From NCBI GenBank assembly GCA_021821045.1, contig JAKACW010000002.1, positions 51,034 to 115,033 of the forward strand: 64,000 nt of DNA. The letters are read 5' to 3'. Under the pieces are notes generated by a model. That model was not told the origin of the DNA and ran no database searches. It was given only the letters and a program-made list of their open reading frames with translations. Each line of letters begins with the position of its first letter. Position 1 is the first letter of the stretch. This DNA is from Pseudomonadota bacterium. Its GTDB lineage: Bacteria; Pseudomonadota; Gammaproteobacteria; JAADHS01. A program made the position numbers and the translations under genes. Shown piece after piece: positions 61,711 through 64,000 of this stretch.

Positions 61711-62718
61711 ATGCGCCGCCTCTTATCGATCATCGCTTTGGCCTTTTCCGTGAGCGCTCACGGCCAAGCCGCGAACCCGGTCGTGGTGAAGATTGAAGCC
61801 ATGGACGCAATTGCGTTCCATCCCGAGGTGACGCAGTCCGCACACACCGTGGCGCTGCACGATAGCCGGATTGCCGCTCAAGTGGACGCGGCGGTGCTGG
61901 CTGTCCATGTCAAGGTGGGCGAGCAGGTGCAGCAAGGCCAAAGCCTGGTGACTTTGGATGACCGCGACCGGCGCATCGCCCTTGAGGAGGCGGAGGCCAG
62001 TCTGCGCAATCGGATCGCCCGGCTCGAGTTGGCGCAATACCGTCTCGCGAAGGTCGACGCCCTGCTGAAAAGCAATAGCATTTCCGCGGACGATGCCAAA
62101 CAGCGTGAAACAGACGTCGCGTCGCTGGAGTCCGAGCGGGCCGCGCAAGCAACGGCGGTGGCCAAAGCAAAGCTGGAACTCGCGCGCTGCAATGTTCAGG
62201 CGCCGTTTGCTGGCGTCGTCACGGAGCGGCTGATCGCCGTTGGCGAGTGGGTGGCGCCGGGAACACCATTGCTGCGGTTGGTCAGTGATCGGGAGTTGGA
62301 GCTGTCCGCACGGATTCAACTGTCCGATGTTGAGGCGCTAATGTCGGCGGTCGATTTGCGGTTCGAAAGCGGGGACATCGCTCATCCGGTGACGCTGCGC
62401 GCGTTGACCGGGGCCGTGGGCGAGACGGATCGGATGCGGGAGGCGCGCTTGGTTTTCACCTCCTCGAAGCCGTTAGCGGGCCAAAGCGGCACGTTGCGCT
62501 TTGCCGTCGCGACCGCCCATTTGCCCGCGAGTGTGTTGGTGCGCCGCGGCGATCAAGTCGGCTACTTCGAAGCGGTTGCCAACGAGGCGCGTTTTCGCCC
62601 GGTGCCTGGCATACGCGAGGGTCAGCCCGCGCCCGTGAGCGTGACGTCCGGCCGCTACGTCGTGGCCGAGGGCAGACATCGCCTTCAGGACGGCGATGCC
62701 CTCGCGCCCATAGATTAG
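61711..62718 (+). CDS. RND efflux periplasmic adaptor (membrane fusion protein)
   Basis: 335 residues from ATG 61711, which gives a signal peptide (Arg-Arg-Leu-Leu-Ser-Ile-Ile-Ala-Leu, cleavage near Ala-Gln-Ala at about 23). The frame is open upstream inside the GGDEF/EAL gene. The lipoyl half has Val-Lys-Val-Gly-Glu-Gln-Val-Gln-Gln-Gly-Gln, then a coiled-coil hairpin (about 95-155), the second lipoyl half with Ala-Pro-Phe-Ala-Gly-Val-Val-Thr-Glu-Arg, a beta-barrel domain and a C-terminal domain. It links the inner-membrane pump encoded next to an outer-membrane channel. No lipobox. Confidence 0.9.
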   Translation: MRRLLSIIALAFSVSAHGQAANPVVVKIEAMDAIAFHPEVTQSAHTVALHDSRIAAQVDAAVLAVHVKVGEQVQQGQSLVTLDDRDRRIALEEAEASLRNRIARLELAQYRLAKVDALLKSNSISADDAKQRETDVASLESERAAQATAVAKAKLELARCNVQAPFAGVVTERLIAVGEWVAPGTPLLRLVSDRELELSARIQLSDVEALMSAVDLRFESGDIAHPVTLRALTGAVGETDRMREARLVFTSSKPLAGQSGTLRFAVATAHLPASVLVRRGDQVGYFEAVANEARFRPVPGIREGQPAPVSVTSGRYVVAEGRHRLQDGDALAPID

Positions 62719-62741
62719 CGCGTTGATGCGCGTAAGGCCGC

Positions 62742-64000
62742 ATGCTTAGCAAGATTTACCAAAACCATGTGCTGGCCAACACGACCTTTGCGGTGGTCCT
62801 CATCGTCGGAACACTCATCTATTTCCAGCTGCCGCGCGCTCAAGACCCCGAAATCAATTTCAATTGGATCAGCATTATCACCGCCCTGCCCGGTGGTTCG
62901 GCCGAGGATGTCGAAGAACTCATCACCAACCCGCTCGAAGAAGCGATCCAGCAGGTCCAGGATGTCAAGTTTGTATTGAGCAGCAGCCGAGAAGGCACAT
63001 CAACGATCTTGGTGCGCTTTGGCGACATCAGCGCCCGCGTGTTCGACAAGCGGTTGAATGACCTGCGCCGGGAAGTGCAAACCAAAGCCAATGCCGAACT
63101 GCCGGATTCCGTCGAAGATCCGTTGGTCATCGAGATCACCACCGCCAACTCGTTTCCCACCGCGACCATCGTACTGGCGGGCGATGCCGATGACGAGGCG
63201 CTGCGCCGCGAAGCGGCAAAGATAAAGACCGATCTGGAGCGCATAAAGGGTGTGGATGGCGCCGACACCGCCGGCACCAGCGACCCGGAAGTGCATGTTG
63301 AATTCGTCCCTCGGCGTTTGGCGGAGCTAGGCGTGTCCCCGGTGGACATAGCCGAAACCTTGCGCGCGCAATTCCAGGATGTCGCCGGTGGCGATTTCGA
63401 CGTCGCCGGGAACTCGTGGATAGGGCGCATGGTGGGCGCCAAGGTCGACGCCGAGCACATCGGCCGGTTCACTATCGTCAACAACGAAGCGGAGCTGACG
63501 CTCGACTCGGCCGCCGACATCAAGCGCTCCCGTGAAGACCCGCCCCATTTGGTTCGCCACCGGGACAAGCCGGCGGTGATGTTCGCCGTCACCAAGCAGG
63601 CGCGCGTCAATACGCTGGAGTTGGTGGAGCGGCTGAAAAATTATGTCGCCGACAAGAACACGATGCTGGAATATGTCGGCATGCGCCTGGTCTTGATCGA
63701 CGACCAAACCGCTCCGACGCGCCAAGCCATTGCCATCATGCAAAACAATCTTTTACTCGGGTTGATTCTGGTTGCGGGGGTGACGTGGGTGTTTCTTGGT
63801 CTGCATATCGCGAGTTTCATCGGCATCGGCATCCCGTTTACGCTGGCGGGCACGTTTTGGGTATTGCATGGTACCGGACAGACGCTTAACCAGCCGGTCC
63901 TGCTGGGCGTGGTGATTGTTCTGGGAATGTTGGTGGACGATGCCGTTGTGGTGGTGGAGGCCATATATTATAGGTTGCAGCGCGGCGCCCAGACGCTGCA
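62742..64000 (+). CDS. RND-family inner-membrane efflux transporter, 3' end outside window
   Basis: 419 codons are visible with no stop; the family is about 1000-1050 residues, so more than half lies beyond the edge. ATG 62742 gives the standard start with a first membrane helix at about 10-28. The porter-domain block Pro-Gly-Gly-Ser-Ala-Glu-Asp-Val-Glu follows, and from about residue 340 the next membrane helices. Helix 4 contains Val-Asp-Asp-Ala-Val-Val-Val-Val-Glu, the proton-relay Asp pair of the AcrB family. Substrate cannot be inferred; the sequence resembles generic AcrB/MdtB-like pumps. It follows the adaptor gene by 23 bases. Confidence 0.92.
   Translation, partial: MLSKIYQNHVLANTTFAVVLIVGTLIYFQLPRAQDPEINFNWISIITALPGGSAEDVEELITNPLEEAIQQVQDVKFVLSSSREGTSTILVRFGDISARVFDKRLNDLRREVQTKANAELPDSVEDPLVIEITTANSFPTATIVLAGDADDEALRREAAKIKTDLERIKGVDGADTAGTSDPEVHVEFVPRRLAELGVSPVDIAETLRAQFQDVAGGDFDVAGNSWIGRMVGAKVDAEHIGRFTIVNNEAELTLDSAADIKRSREDPPHLVRHRDKPAVMFAVTKQARVNTLELVERLKNYVADKNTMLEYVGMRLVLIDDQTAPTRQAIAIMQNNLLLGLILVAGVTWVFLGLHIASFIGIGIPFTLAGTFWVLHGTGQTLNQPVLLGVVIVLGMLVDDAVVVVEAIYYRLQRGAQTL

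Overview
This window is chromosomal DNA from a gammaproteobacterium and carries the replication-origin region. The evidence is the gene order: dnaA-dnaN-recF-gyrB read leftward and rpmH-rnpA-yidD-yidC-mnmE read rightward. Further right come mnmG-rsmG-parA-parB and a complete F1Fo ATP synthase operon (two atpI-like genes, then atpBEFHAGDC), followed by glmU and glmS. This is the classical oriC neighbourhood of Pseudomonas- or Xanthomonas-like gammaproteobacteria. The sequence looks moderately GC-rich and GTG/TTG starts are common. The species cannot be named from the sequence. Sucrose-synthesis genes suggest a lineage that accumulates sucrose (some chemolithotrophs, methanotrophs and halotolerant gammaproteobacteria do), but that is inference. 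No tRNA, rRNA, CRISPR array, insertion sequence or prophage was found.

Layout. 1-3.4 kb: the 3' part of a large LVIVD-repeat beta-propeller protein and a small hypothetical protein, ending in a pair of REP-type repeats. 3.4-8.4 kb: fbp, rlmI, lgt-thyA-folA and zapG. 8.7-12.3 kb: an HDOD/GAF signalling protein and the sugar genes pgl and glk. 12.3-14.0 kb: an MscS-like channel. 14.2-21.2 kb: gyrB, recF (with two parS-like sites inside it), dnaN, the likely oriC (19207-19432) and dnaA. 21.2-25.0 kb: rpmH to mnmE. 25.1-29.0 kb: a moxR/DUF58/TgpA-transglutaminase operon. 29.2-31.1 kb: mnmG. 31.1-35.3 kb: a soluble multi-PAS histidine kinase and a rubredoxin/rubredoxin reductase pair. 35.5-38.0 kb: rsmG, parA, parB. 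38.1-45.3 kb: the atp operon, closed by a strong terminator. 45.5-48.7 kb: glmU and glmS.

From 48.8 kb the content becomes more accessory. A tightly packed sucrose cluster encodes a fructokinase, a fused sucrose-phosphate synthase/phosphatase and a sucrose synthase. It is followed by rep helicase, a lipoprotein-like lytic transglycosylase with a long unassigned N-terminal region, a PAS/GAF/GGDEF/EAL cyclic-di-GMP protein, and an RND efflux adaptor plus the first 419 codons of its pump, cut by the window edge.

How the parts fit. The core is replication initiation and chromosome segregation (DnaA, oriC, ParABS with parS about 2 kb from oriC), RNA and protein maturation (RnpA, YidC, MnmE/MnmG, RsmG, RlmI, Lgt) and energy supply (ATP synthase). 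Fbp, Glk and Pgl handle hexose phosphates. Fbp can supply fructose 6-phosphate to the sucrose cluster and to GlmS, and sucrose synthase can turn sucrose back into nucleotide sugar. I found no clearly unprecedented multi-gene system. The most interesting items are the parS sites embedded in recF, the oriC, the sucrose cluster, a probably leaderless lgt, the ATP synthase c-subunit ion site and the uncharacterised domain in front of the lytic transglycosylase.
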